Source: Candidatus Eiseniibacteriota bacterium
GTDB lineage: Bacteria; Arandabacterota; Arandabacteria; JAGLYR01
Direction: 5' to 3'
DNA length: 9,753 bases
NCBI GenBank assembly: GCA_023132135.1
Contig: JAGLYR010000066.1
Location: forward strand, 1 to 9,753
The position numbers and the translations under genes are program-made. Below the pieces are notes generated by a model, which had not been told where the DNA came from, did no database searches, and saw only the letters and a program-made list of their open reading frames with translations. This document shows, in pieces, positions 1 through 6,397 of this stretch (position 1 is its first letter; each line of letters starts with the position of its first letter).

Positions 1-29
1 GGGGAATACTGCTGTCCGCCACTTGTGCT

Positions 30-111
30 CTCCGGGAGCGACTCAGTCCAAAGGCACCTCTCGCCACATGCCCCGGCCCCTCGCGACGAAAGCCGGCGAG
101 AAACGCGGGCT
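30..111 (-). repeat. Inverted copy of the left arm of the 1333-1513 palindromic element
   Basis: Read on the minus strand from 111 down to 30, this segment aligns without gaps to 1334-1415. By hand count 74 of 82 positions match, about 90%. The similarity stops sharply near position 30, just where the other copy enters its central hairpin. Bases 1-29 do not show that hairpin, so this is either a half element or a copy with a diverged centre. Any second arm would lie before the window. The two copies face each other across murB. The copy ends only 4 bp before the proposed murB -35 box. It is non-coding and looks like a small dispersed, possibly non-autonomous, element. Confidence 0.85.
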
Positions 112-115
112 GGAG

Positions 116-144
116 TTGACTGGGATCGGGAACAATGCTTCAAT
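116..144 (+). promoter_or_regulatory. Candidate promoter of murB
   Basis: TTGACT at 116-121 matches five of six bases of the sigma70 -35 consensus. It is followed 17 bp later by TTCAAT at 139-144, which matches four of six bases of the -10 consensus. Transcription would start near 150. That puts the upstream ATG at 135 inside the promoter and supports translation from the ATG at 198. The promoter abuts the repeat copy that ends at 111, so the repeat may have shaped or brought part of it. Confidence 0.45.
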
Positions 145-197
145 GCCTGTTGAAGTTGGGAGACGATTGTGACCCCGGAAGAGAGACGGGTCAGGCA

Positions 198-1148
198 ATG
201 GAATGGGTCCCTGAATTCACAGGTGTTTGGCCCGGAAAACGGATGTCGGCTCGTGCGCCGCTGTCGGCACTGACTGCGTGGGGTGTGGGCGGGCCCGCAG
301 ACCTGGTGGTCCAGCCTGCTAATGAAGAAGAAACCGAGCGCGCTGTGCGCCTGGCTGTGGAACTGGGAATCCCGTGTCGGATTCTGGGGTGGGGCTCGAA
401 TCTTCTGGTGAACGACCAGGGGATCCGGGGGCTCGTGATTCGCCCTTCCGCCGGTTTCAGCGCTCTGGAGATAGCGGGGGATAGCGTTACCGCAGAGATG
501 GGCGTCGGACTGCCGGTTCTGGCCAGGGAATGCGCTCGGCGGGGACTCTCGGGAATGGAATTCGCCATTGGTATTCCTGGTTCGTTGGGGGGAGCGGTTG
601 CTACCAATGCGGGGGCCGAAGGCTCGCAGATGGCCGATGTTCTTGCCGCGATCCGGGTCGTTCGTCGCTCCGGTGTGATGGAGGTTCGGGATGCGCGAAT
701 GCTCCGGTTCCGCTACCGGCACTCGGCACTCCTGGAAGAGCCTGCGCTGGTCGTCTCCGCGACCCTGCAGCTCACCGGAGAGGAACCCGGGCAGGTCAGT
801 GAGCGGACGCGCGCCGTGCTGGAGAAGCGACGGCGGCAACCCAAAGGTCGATCCTGTGGTTCCGTATTCCGGAATCCAGAGGGTGGTTCCGCCGGCCGTC
901 TACTTGAGAAAGTGGGAGCGAAGGGAATGAGGTGTGGGGGAGCGCGGGTTCCCGGGGAACATGCCAACTTCGTTTTGGCCGAGGGGAAAACCTCCGCTTC
1001 GGACATCCTCGACCTCATGAGAACCCTTCAGGAGCGGGTTTTGGACGAGACGGGAACCTTGCTTGAACCCGAGGTAATGTTCGCGGGTTTTGAGGAAGGC
1101 GATCCGGCGCTGCCACGGGGCGCGAGGGTTGTGCGGGAGATCACGTGA
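198..1148 (+). CDS. murB: UDP-N-acetylenolpyruvoylglucosamine reductase MurB
   Basis: This cytoplasmic FAD enzyme reduces UDP-GlcNAc-enolpyruvate to UDP-MurNAc with NADPH, the second committed step of peptidoglycan precursor synthesis. The 316-residue product has the family landmarks in order. FAD-binding GWGSNLL lies at about 64-70 and GIPGSLGGA at about 125-133. A RYRHS segment lies near 172-176. GSVFRNP at about 221-227 holds the expected catalytic serine (Ser222), and LEPEV near the end holds the expected catalytic glutamate (Glu292). An in-frame ATG at 135 would add 21 residues. I prefer 198 because MurB proteins normally begin just before the segment leading to the VGGPAD motif, and because the likely promoter overlaps 135. 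The ribosome site before 198 is weak (GAAGAGAG, about 12 bp away). The gene stands alone, without the murC, ddl or ftsQ neighbours it often has. The short tail after the last conserved glutamate is unremarkable. Confidence 0.95.
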   Translation: MEWVPEFTGVWPGKRMSARAPLSALTAWGVGGPADLVVQPANEEETERAVRLAVELGIPCRILGWGSNLLVNDQGIRGLVIRPSAGFSALEIAGDSVTAEMGVGLPVLARECARRGLSGMEFAIGIPGSLGGAVATNAGAEGSQMADVLAAIRVVRRSGVMEVRDARMLRFRYRHSALLEEPALVVSATLQLTGEEPGQVSERTRAVLEKRRRQPKGRSCGSVFRNPEGGSAGRLLEKVGAKGMRCGGARVPGEHANFVLAEGKTSASDILDLMRTLQERVLDETGTLLEPEVMFAGFEEGDPALPRGARVVREIT

Positions 1149-1332
1149 AGGGTATCAAAGACAGTCCCTAGTCCGTAGTCCAAGGAGAAGGGCATCATAC
1201 CCTCACCCTGCCCTCTCCCAGAGGGAGAGGGAAAACACAACAGACTTCCTTACTCTGCGTATTCTGCAGCCAAGGGTTCGCTGTTCTCGCCCTCGCCCTA
1301 TCGCCCACTCTCGCGCTCGCCACGTCGCCGCT
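1149..1332. other. Non-coding spacer downstream of murB
   Basis: No gene is supported here; open frames crossing it have unnatural, low-complexity compositions. It contains a short TAGTCCG-type duplication near 1169-1181 and the REP-like hairpin described separately. A pyrimidine-rich stretch at about 1277-1332 is built of CTCGCC/CTCGCG-like units. With the palindrome at 1333-1513 this makes the whole gap between murB and the convergent amidohydrolase gene repeat-derived. Confidence 0.6.
1200..1231. repeat. REP-like hairpin of the CCCTCACCC/CCCTCTCCC type
   Basis: Bases 1211-1219 and 1223-1231 form a perfect 9-bp stem (CCCTCTCCC with GGGAGAGGG) around a 3-base loop, preceded by CCCTCACCCTG. 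From general knowledge, this kind of sequence is found as scattered intergenic copies in many high-GC bacteria and gives spurious peptides resembling PLPLGEG. No T-run follows on either strand, so it is not a classical intrinsic terminator. It could still stabilise the murB transcript's 3' end. Confidence 0.7.
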
Positions 1333-1513
1333 TAGCCTGCGTTTCTTGCCAGGTTTCGTCGCGAGGGACCGGGCCATGTGGCGAGAGGCGCCTTTGGACT
1401 GAGTCGATCCCGGAGGCGTAGCCGTGGCTACGCTGAGGAACCGACGAGGGAAAAGGCGCCTCGCAGCCCATGGACCGGTACCGTAGCAGAAGCCTGGTGA
1501 GAAATGCAGGCTA
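1333..1513. repeat. 181-bp imperfect palindromic (foldback, MITE-like) element
   Basis: The ends are inverted repeats: 1333-1357 matches the reverse complement of 1489-1513 at 21 of 25 positions, the outermost 8 bases (TAGCCTGC) perfectly. The centre is an 8-bp perfect stem, GCGTAGCC at 1416-1423 with GGCTACGC at 1426-1433. Between ends and centre the arms also match in blocks, for example the GGCGCC segments at about 1387 and 1455. The whole element could fold into one long hairpin. It has no coding capacity, as expected for a non-autonomous element moved by an enzyme encoded elsewhere. The left arm recurs upstream of murB at 30-111. No clear target duplication is visible. The right end overlaps the stop codon of the neighbouring amidohydrolase gene. 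Lying between two convergent genes, a hairpin this long may also halt transcription. Confidence 0.85.
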
Positions 1514-3190
1514 GTCTTGCTCGTAGACGATTTTCCCGCCCATGATGGTCATCAGAACCTTGGTCTCCAGCAGCTTCCTCGGTTGAATCTCGAAGATCGG
1601 CTTTGACAGCACCACAAGATCTGCCAGATTGCCTTCCTCGATGGACCCCTTGATGTCTTCCTCAAAGGATGCGTAGGCCGATCCCAGCGTATATGCGCGC
1701 AGCGCTTCTTCCAGGGAGATGCACTGTTCCGGATACCAGCCTCCCTCGGGGAGACCATCGGCGTTCTGTCGGGTCACGGCTGCATGGATTCCCAGGATCG
1801 GATCCAGCTTGTCGTTTGGCCAGTCCGATCCGAATGCCAGGTGAGCACCGGTGTCGAGCACGGAACGCCAGGCATAGGCGCCCTTGATTCTCTCCGGTCC
1901 GAGACGGTCCTCCGCCCATCTCATGTCCGAGGTGCAGTGAATCGGTTGCATGGACACGATGATGCCCATCTCGGCAAATCGGGGAATATCTTCAGGGGCC
2001 AGCACCTGGTCGTGTTCGATACGGTGACGATGGCCTGGAAACGGGTACTCGTGACTGGCCTCGGCATAGGCATCCAGAACCATCCGGTTGGCCCGGTCGC
2101 CGATGGCGTGGACAGCCATCTGGCGATGTTCCTGGTTGGCCCGGCATACCAGGCGCCTGATTCTTGCCTTGGGCGTGACGACGATTCCCCTGGAGTCCGG
2201 ATGGTCATGGTAGGGTTCCAGAAGCGCCGCGGTTGCAGCTCCGAGAGCCCCATCGGCATAGACCTTTGCACTGCCGATCCGGAGCCGGTGGCTGTCGTAC
2301 TGCGACAGGTCCCGAACCGGCGGGAGATGGTCGTCGCCCTCCTCAACGTTGAGGGATGCGCTGATGCGCACCGTGAGATTCCCACGGTCGTAGAGTTCCT
2401 GATAGATGTCCAAGGCCTCGGGGGACGTACCCATCTCCTGGACGCTGGTGATGCCCAGGCGGGCAACCTCCCTCAGAGCCGTCTCGATGGCTCGACGACG
2501 TTCTTCGGCAGTCCGCTCCGGGATAGCGTCGGCGATGAGGGAGCCGGCGTCTTCCTTGAGGATGCCCGTGGGGTTCCCGTCCCTGTACCGGACGATCTCT
2601 CCCCCCTCCGGATCGGGGGTGTGACGGGTGATTCCCGCTGCTTTGAGAGCGGCCGAGTTCGCCCAGCCTACATGACCGCAGACGCGCCGAAGGTAGACCG
2701 GGTTGTCCGGCGCGGCCTCGTCGAGCAGCTCCTTGGTTGGCCAGCGGGAACCCGGGAGAAGGGTGTGATCCCAGCCGCGTCCCCGAACCCACGAACCTTC
2801 GGGGAGCGAGTCGACCATGGTTTTCACCCGGCGCTGGATTTCCTCCGGTGTGGTCACACCGTAGAGACGGACCTGGAGCAGCGAAAACCCGCCGGCTTCG
2901 AAGTGCAGGTGCGCGTCGTTGAAACCGGGGAGGACGGTTCTGCCGTCCAGATCTACCACGAGTGTGTTTTTCCCGGCGAGGGAGCGAATTTCCTGGTTGC
3001 TTCCTGTCCGCTCGACCCTCTCCCCGCAAATGGCCACGGCTTCGACGACCGCGTTGCCCGGATCCAGCGTTACGATCTTCCCGTTGAGGAGGATCATGTC
3101 GGCCTCCAGAGGTCTCGAGCATCCGGTAGAGATCAACACGGGCAGGAGAAGCCCCCCCGCAAGGAGCGCAATTGGAACTCGAACCGTCAT
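1511..3190 (-). CDS. Amidohydrolase family 3 (YtcJ/NfdA-like) lipoprotein
   Basis: This is a metal-dependent amidohydrolase of the COG1574 type, a family that includes N-substituted formamide deformylase and YtcJ-like proteins; the substrate is unknown. From the chosen start it has 559 residues. A signal peptide ends in an ISTGC lipobox (Cys24; the -3 position is Ser, so slightly atypical), predicting lipid anchoring outside the cytoplasm. The catalytic TIM barrel shows HLH metal ligands (His94, His96), a lysine in AKVYADG (Lys309, the usual bridging position), His361 in AVHAIGD, His393 in RHRIEH, and Asp456 in FGSDWP. A final ADLVVL strand from the flanking beta domain is present. The start at 3190 has GGGAGG six bases upstream and begins directly at the signal peptide; an earlier in-frame ATG at 3277 would bury it. 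The stop codon TAG lies in the terminal repeat of the 1333-1513 element. The gene is divergent from the dCMP deaminase gene. Confidence 0.92.
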   Translation of the reverse strand: MTVRVPIALLAGGLLLPVLISTGCSRPLEADMILLNGKIVTLDPGNAVVEAVAICGERVERTGSNQEIRSLAGKNTLVVDLDGRTVLPGFNDAHLHFEAGGFSLLQVRLYGVTTPEEIQRRVKTMVDSLPEGSWVRGRGWDHTLLPGSRWPTKELLDEAAPDNPVYLRRVCGHVGWANSAALKAAGITRHTPDPEGGEIVRYRDGNPTGILKEDAGSLIADAIPERTAEERRRAIETALREVARLGITSVQEMGTSPEALDIYQELYDRGNLTVRISASLNVEEGDDHLPPVRDLSQYDSHRLRIGSAKVYADGALGAATAALLEPYHDHPDSRGIVVTPKARIRRLVCRANQEHRQMAVHAIGDRANRMVLDAYAEASHEYPFPGHRHRIEHDQVLAPEDIPRFAEMGIIVSMQPIHCTSDMRWAEDRLGPERIKGAYAWRSVLDTGAHLAFGSDWPNDKLDPILGIHAAVTRQNADGLPEGGWYPEQCISLEEALRAYTLGSAYASFEEDIKGSIEEGNLADLVVLSKPIFEIQPRKLLETKVLMTIMGGKIVYEQD

Positions 3191-3275
3191 ATGGTGCCTC
3201 CCGGGTGAAAACCGGACCGATCTCCCGGCGCCTGAACCGATGAGAGCGCCGCGGGGACAGGACGCAGCGGCGTTC

Positions 3276-3284
3276 ATCGTAGCA
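3276..3284 (-). promoter_or_regulatory. Possible extended -10 promoter of the amidohydrolase gene
   Basis: On the minus strand this reads TGCTACGAT, an extended -10 (TG, one base, then TACGAT with four of six consensus bases). No convincing -35 box is seen 16-18 bp further up. It would give a leader of about 80 bases before the start at 3190. This is a weak call. Confidence 0.25.
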
Positions 3285-3358
3285 CAAATCCACGGGGGAA
3301 AACAGATGCTTGAACATCGCCCCCGAACATGCTACTCATGGAACAGGAGGATTCTCTC

Positions 3359-3844
3359 ATGAACACCGAACGGCCCTCGAAGGACGATTATTACCTCTCC
3401 ATAGCGCTGGAGATTTCGAGGCGCGGGACCTGCCTCAGACGCAACTACGGTTCTGTGATTGTGAACCGGGATCACATCGTGAGCACCGGATATTCAGGTG
3501 CCCCGCGGGGTCAGCGGAACTGCATCGACATCGGAGTGTGCGAACGCCAGAGAGTCAGCGTTCCTCCGGGAGAGCGATACGAGTTGTGCAGGTCGGTCCA
3601 TGCAGAGATGAACGCGATCATCCACGCTTCACGTGAGCAAATGATCGGCGGGACCCTTTACCTTGCGGGGACGGAGCACAGCACCGGAGCGGAGGTCTAT
3701 AGTGCGAGGCCGTGCAAGCTCTGCGCGCGGGTCATCATCAATGCCGGGATCGAGAAAGTTACCGTGCGCGAGACCCAGGAGAAAATCCACACGTACAAGG
3801 TCGCCGATTGGATCCGCCACGAGGATTTTCTGTCCGTTCCGTAG
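3359..3844 (+). CDS. Deoxycytidylate (dCMP) deaminase family protein
   Basis: This zinc-dependent cytoplasmic enzyme probably converts dCMP to dUMP, the substrate for thymidylate synthase (COG2131, the ComEB family). The 161-residue product has the deaminase signature. HAE lies at 81-83 (His81 zinc ligand, Glu83 proton shuttle) and PCKLC at 118-122 (Cys119 and Cys122 zinc ligands). It also has features specific to dCMP deaminases: GTCLRRNYGSVIV near 23-35, TGYSGAP at about 43-49, and ELCRSVHAE leading into the active site. Two further cysteines at 55 and 61 sit where this family often has an extra metal or structural site. The start at 3359 follows AGGAGG by 8 bases; an in-frame ATG at 3329 is less likely because that ribosome site would fall inside the gene. 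The gene ends only 12 bp from the convergent lipoprotein gene, with no terminator visible between them. Confidence 0.92.
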   Translation: MNTERPSKDDYYLSIALEISRRGTCLRRNYGSVIVNRDHIVSTGYSGAPRGQRNCIDIGVCERQRVSVPPGERYELCRSVHAEMNAIIHASREQMIGGTLYLAGTEHSTGAEVYSARPCKLCARVIINAGIEKVTVRETQEKIHTYKVADWIRHEDFLSVP

Positions 3845-3856
3845 AGAGAACCCGGC

Positions 3857-4468
3857 CTATTGTGGCATGCGGTGGTCGAGGGTCGTCACCAGCATGCGAT
3901 AGATCCAGCCGCGGGCGCCATTCCTCGTTTCCACCCAGATCCAGTCCCCATCCCGTTCCAGGAACTTGAGGGACTGACCCTTTTTCACTTGGGTGACGAC
4001 GGAGCTGTCCGTCGATGGGGCGGACCGCACGTTGCAGAGGTCCTTGATGACGTAGATGCCTCCCTTGCTGGGTGGGGCCTCACTCACGGGGGCGAGGTAG
4101 TAGAGGCGGTGAAGGGTATTGCCCTGGTCCGGCAGATCGATCCGGTCCTGATCGGGCAGGAACCGGCTGTCGTGGTGGACGTGGCGGTTGGAGTTAAGGA
4201 TCACAAGCATCCGGGTCGGCGGTTTCCCCTCTGTGACTTCGATACGATAACGGCCCGTGGAGTCAGAGCGCGTAGAGCCGATGGGCTCTGCTTCCCCGAC
4301 GGGGAAGAGATGCACCGTGATCCCCGGCGTCGGCCGCTGCAGGTCGTCGTAGATTTTCCCATCCAGAACGAAGACTGCCTGAGATTCGGGCGATGGCGGT
4401 GGGGTCGGCGGGCCTCCGCATCCGGCGAGAACTGCCACTCCGACGACCCCGGCGGTTACTCTTATCAT
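3857..4468 (-). CDS. Lipoprotein with a C-terminal SH3-like (SH3b) domain
   Basis: The 203-residue product starts with a short signal peptide ending in VLAGC (Cys17), a textbook lipobox, then a proline-rich linker (about 19-26). Residues 32-100 look like a small beta-sandwich of the carboxypeptidase-regulatory or transthyretin-like kind (LDGKIYDD, then SDSTGRYRIEV), usually an extracellular spacer or binding fold. Residues 136-195 fit a bacterial SH3b domain: NVRSAPSTDSSVV, KKGQSLKFLERDGDWIWVE and GARGWIY. Such domains often bind cell wall or protein ligands. No catalytic residues are visible, so it is probably a structural or binding protein at the cell envelope. The start at 4468 begins exactly at the signal peptide with a moderate GGGGAC upstream; the open frame extends to 4660 but would overlap the preceding gene and bury the signal. 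It lies 37 bp after the 519-residue gene on the same strand and is probably co-transcribed with it. Confidence 0.82.
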   Translation of the reverse strand: MIRVTAGVVGVAVLAGCGGPPTPPPSPESQAVFVLDGKIYDDLQRPTPGITVHLFPVGEAEPIGSTRSDSTGRYRIEVTEGKPPTRMLVILNSNRHVHHDSRFLPDQDRIDLPDQGNTLHRLYYLAPVSEAPPSKGGIYVIKDLCNVRSAPSTDSSVVTQVKKGQSLKFLERDGDWIWVETRNGARGWIYRMLVTTLDHRMPQ

Positions 4469-4480
4469 TGCTGTCCCCGC

Positions 4481-4501
4481 GCACGAAGCACAAAGCACGA
4501 A
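4481..4501. repeat. Three tandem heptamers GCACRAA
   Basis: GCACGAA, GCACAAA and GCACGAA follow one another without gaps. They lie in the 37-bp spacer between the stop codon of the 519-residue gene and the start of the lipoprotein gene, just upstream of the latter's ribosome site. I recall similar heptamer runs scattered in other bacterial genomes but cannot verify this. Confidence 0.7.
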
Positions 4502-4505
4502 GTAC

Positions 4506-6065
4506 CTACAAGAACCCCACAACACTCTCTGTCTCCGTCTTGTCAAGATCCTCAAGCGAAGGGTGCAGGGTGTAAAGTCCGCTCTGGTCCTCGGCAAGGA
4601 GTTCAACGGCGCACAGGCGCTTGAGCGACGACTTGATGGCAAATCCCCTGCGGCTCCCATTGTGGCGGCGAAGGATCTTGCTCATCTGCGAAAGCGAAAC
4701 CGATTCAAGACTCACGACCAGAGCGAAGATGTTCCGGTCCCCGGGCTTCAGGTCGTCCTCGTAGAAGATGTCCATCTGCTGTTCCAGCTCCGGCGGGATC
4801 ATCAGCCGGTGCGTCTCGAGGTCCTGCACCACGCTGCGGTAGTCCGCCAGCCGGGATTCGATATCTCGCCTGCTGAGGCCAAGCAGGCGGCTGTGGCGGG
4901 GATCGTTGCGGTCGATGCAGAGTTCGGAGATCATGCGTCGCCGGTCTCTCATGATTTTCTCGGTAGCCCGAGGAATATCCTTGCCCGCAATTACGCTGGT
5001 TCCGTGTCGCTGGTAGCCGGCGGGCAGGTAGTCCAGAGCTTCCTGGGTCCCGATCGTGATCTGGCTTCGCAGTTTCCCGAGCCACGTTTCCAGGATCAGC
5101 TCGGTCTGGATGCTCCGGGACGGCTGGTACAAGGCTCCCGAATCGCGCATCTGCTCTTCCACAAGACCCAGCTCCACCAGCGTCCCGACTGCACTACCGA
5201 AGTTATAGGAGCGCCAGGGACTATCTTCGGGAGCTCCGGACAGGAACCCGGCCAACTGCTCGTGAGTGAGAATGCCGAAGTAGAGAACCAGTTTGTAGAT
5301 CATCTCCTCCAGAACCTCGGGATGGTCACCGCGGGCGCAAATCTGCAGGTAGCGGCGGTAGTCTTTCTGATTGAGGCTATTGGATGTCGGCGGGAACCCC
5401 AGATCCAGGTTCCAGAATCGCTCCAGGGCCTGCTGCAGCTTCCTGGCTTTGCGCTGGAACTGCCACTCGGGCATGGGTAGCCATTGCTCGTACTCGGGGT
5501 GATCCGGGGTGATTCCCAGACATCCCAAGAGTGCAATGCGTTTGTGGTAGCCCACTGTGTTCTTCACTCCCAACGGGATGGCCTGCTTGAGGAACCGCTC
5601 CTCGGGCAGGTAGAGATAGCGCAGCCGGAAAAACCGGAACATCTCTTCCTCCTGCAAGCCCGGTGCTGCTTGCAGGATTGCTTTCTCCCAGGCGGAGAAG
5701 CGGAATGCGATACGATGGTGACTCCACTTCTCGAGCCGCGCCGTATCGAGACCCTCAATTCCGTGCGTGCGCCGGGCCTTCCGCAGAAGCCTCCACTTGC
5801 TGATCCGCTCGGCGGCGTCCCGGGCCCGGCTCCGAAGCCGGGTCTCATCGCTGCGGTTCTGGGAAAGCCGGAGGTAGGAGGGGCGGAAATAGCGCAGCGG
5901 CGTGATTTCTTCCTCAGGGATGTCCAGCGCCTCGGCTTCCTCCCGGAACAAATCCACCCATTTCTCCAGGGCACGGGCGACGCGTTTAGGGCTGTAGCGC
6001 TTGGAGAGCCAGCTCTTACTGGAGAGGAATTCCTCGAGCCAGGACTGAATCTCGTGGCCGGACAT
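4506..6065 (-). CDS. Conserved-looking protein of unknown function with possible winged-helix regions
   Basis: I do not recognise this 519-residue protein. It has no signal peptide or membrane segment and is rich in charged residues and predicted helix, so it is probably cytoplasmic. Two stretches have the helix-helix-helix-plus-wing look of winged-helix DNA-binding domains. One is residues about 250-318, with helices EEMIYKLVLYFGI, THEQLAGFL and GSAVGTLVELGLV. The other is about 443-503, with NIFALVVSLESVSLSQMSKIL, then SSLKRLCAVELL and a short strand ending GLYTLHP. The N-terminal 230 residues are basic and helical (arginine-rich about 76-100) and match nothing I can name. The start at 6065 has GAAGGCGG upstream and a strong promoter further up. 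It leads a two-gene unit with the lipoprotein gene. A regulatory or nucleic-acid-binding role is an inference from fold impression only; a purely structural protein is equally possible. Confidence 0.8.
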   Translation of the reverse strand: MSGHEIQSWLEEFLSSKSWLSKRYSPKRVARALEKWVDLFREEAEALDIPEEEITPLRYFRPSYLRLSQNRSDETRLRSRARDAAERISKWRLLRKARRTHGIEGLDTARLEKWSHHRIAFRFSAWEKAILQAAPGLQEEEMFRFFRLRYLYLPEERFLKQAIPLGVKNTVGYHKRIALLGCLGITPDHPEYEQWLPMPEWQFQRKARKLQQALERFWNLDLGFPPTSNSLNQKDYRRYLQICARGDHPEVLEEMIYKLVLYFGILTHEQLAGFLSGAPEDSPWRSYNFGSAVGTLVELGLVEEQMRDSGALYQPSRSIQTELILETWLGKLRSQITIGTQEALDYLPAGYQRHGTSVIAGKDIPRATEKIMRDRRRMISELCIDRNDPRHSRLLGLSRRDIESRLADYRSVVQDLETHRLMIPPELEQQMDIFYEDDLKPGDRNIFALVVSLESVSLSQMSKILRRHNGSRRGFAIKSSLKRLCAVELLAEDQSGLYTLHPSLEDLDKTETESVVGFL

Positions 6066-6170
6066 TGAACACCGCCTTCTCTACCAGAAATCGGGCAACG
6101 CGCCCGACGAGGTTTTCAGGGAACCAGTTTCTCACTTGCGGGAAAGGACCATTCTGATCCTCCACATAAT

Positions 6171-6199
6171 ATGATATGCTTGATGCAGGCATTTGTCAA
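6171..6199 (-). promoter_or_regulatory. Strong sigma70-type promoter of the 519-residue gene
   Basis: On the minus strand a perfect TTGACA (6194-6199) is followed after exactly 17 bp by TATCAT (6171-6176), five of six consensus bases. Transcription would begin near 6164, giving a leader of about 98 bases before the ATG at 6065. This is the best promoter match I found in the window. Confidence 0.75.
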
Positions 6200-6200
6200 G
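6179..6200. promoter_or_regulatory. Possible operator dyad overlapping the minus-strand promoter
   Basis: CTTGA at 6179-6183 pairs with TCAAG at 6196-6200, with a further inner pair TGC/GCA. This makes a 22-bp imperfect inverted repeat. It covers most of the promoter spacer and the -35 box, a position suited to a repressor, and lies 20 bp from the -35 box of the divergent promoter. The match is short and may be chance. Confidence 0.3.
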
Positions 6201-6219
6201 ATCGGAGTTCAATATTGGC

Positions 6220-6248
6220 TTGGAGAACGGGTCCTGGTAGCGTATACT
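6220..6248 (+). promoter_or_regulatory. Candidate promoter of the zinc-ribbon/HAD/Nnr genes
   Basis: TTGGAG at 6220-6225 (three of six consensus bases) and TATACT at 6243-6248 (five of six) are separated by 17 bp. Transcription would begin near 6255, about 143 bases before the first start codon at 6398. It points away from the minus-strand promoter at 6171-6199, so the two form a back-to-back pair. Confidence 0.5.
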
Positions 6249-6334
6249 CCCGGTCGAAATCCAATTCCGCTGTCATATGCAAAATCTGTACAGACTTGGC
6301 TTCGAAATGCCGATAGCATGCATGAGTGTAAGGC

Positions 6335-6355
6335 GGGTGGCAGGGAGAGCCACTC
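6335..6355 (+). promoter_or_regulatory. Hairpin in the 5' leader of the zinc-ribbon gene
   Basis: GGGTGGC at 6335-6341 pairs with GCCACTC at 6349-6355, seven pairs including one G-U, around a 7-base loop. It sits in the leader of about 143 bases (6255-6397), some 28 bases before the ribosome site GGAGGAGG at 6383-6390. There is no T-run, so it is not a terminator. I do not recognise a known riboswitch. The rest of 6066-6397 holds only the promoters and this leader. Confidence 0.35.
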
Positions 6356-6397
6356 GGGGAGAACAGCAGGGTCCAAAGTTCTGGAGGAGGCGGGGAT

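Noticed and set aside
135-197. Upstream start for murB at 135
   Set aside because: The likely promoter spans 116-144, and the added 21 residues do not resemble MurB N-termini.
1200-1231. REP-like hairpin as an intrinsic terminator of murB
   Set aside because: The 9-bp stem is perfect, but no T-run follows on either strand.
1090-1377. Small open frames across the REP-like hairpin giving PLPLGEG-like peptides
   Set aside because: These peptides are a known artefact of translating this repeat type.
1784-3208. Long + strand open frame of 474 codons opposite the amidohydrolase gene
   Set aside because: It is the mirror of a gene with full catalytic motifs, a lipobox and a ribosome site; the + strand translation shows no family features.
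3310-3338. TTGAAC and TACTCA as a promoter for the dCMP deaminase gene
   Set aside because: The -10 match is only two of six bases, and transcription would start at the ribosome site.
4563-5480. 305-codon + strand frame opposite the 519-residue gene
   Set aside because: The minus-strand frame is longer, has a strong promoter and ribosome site, and a more natural protein composition.
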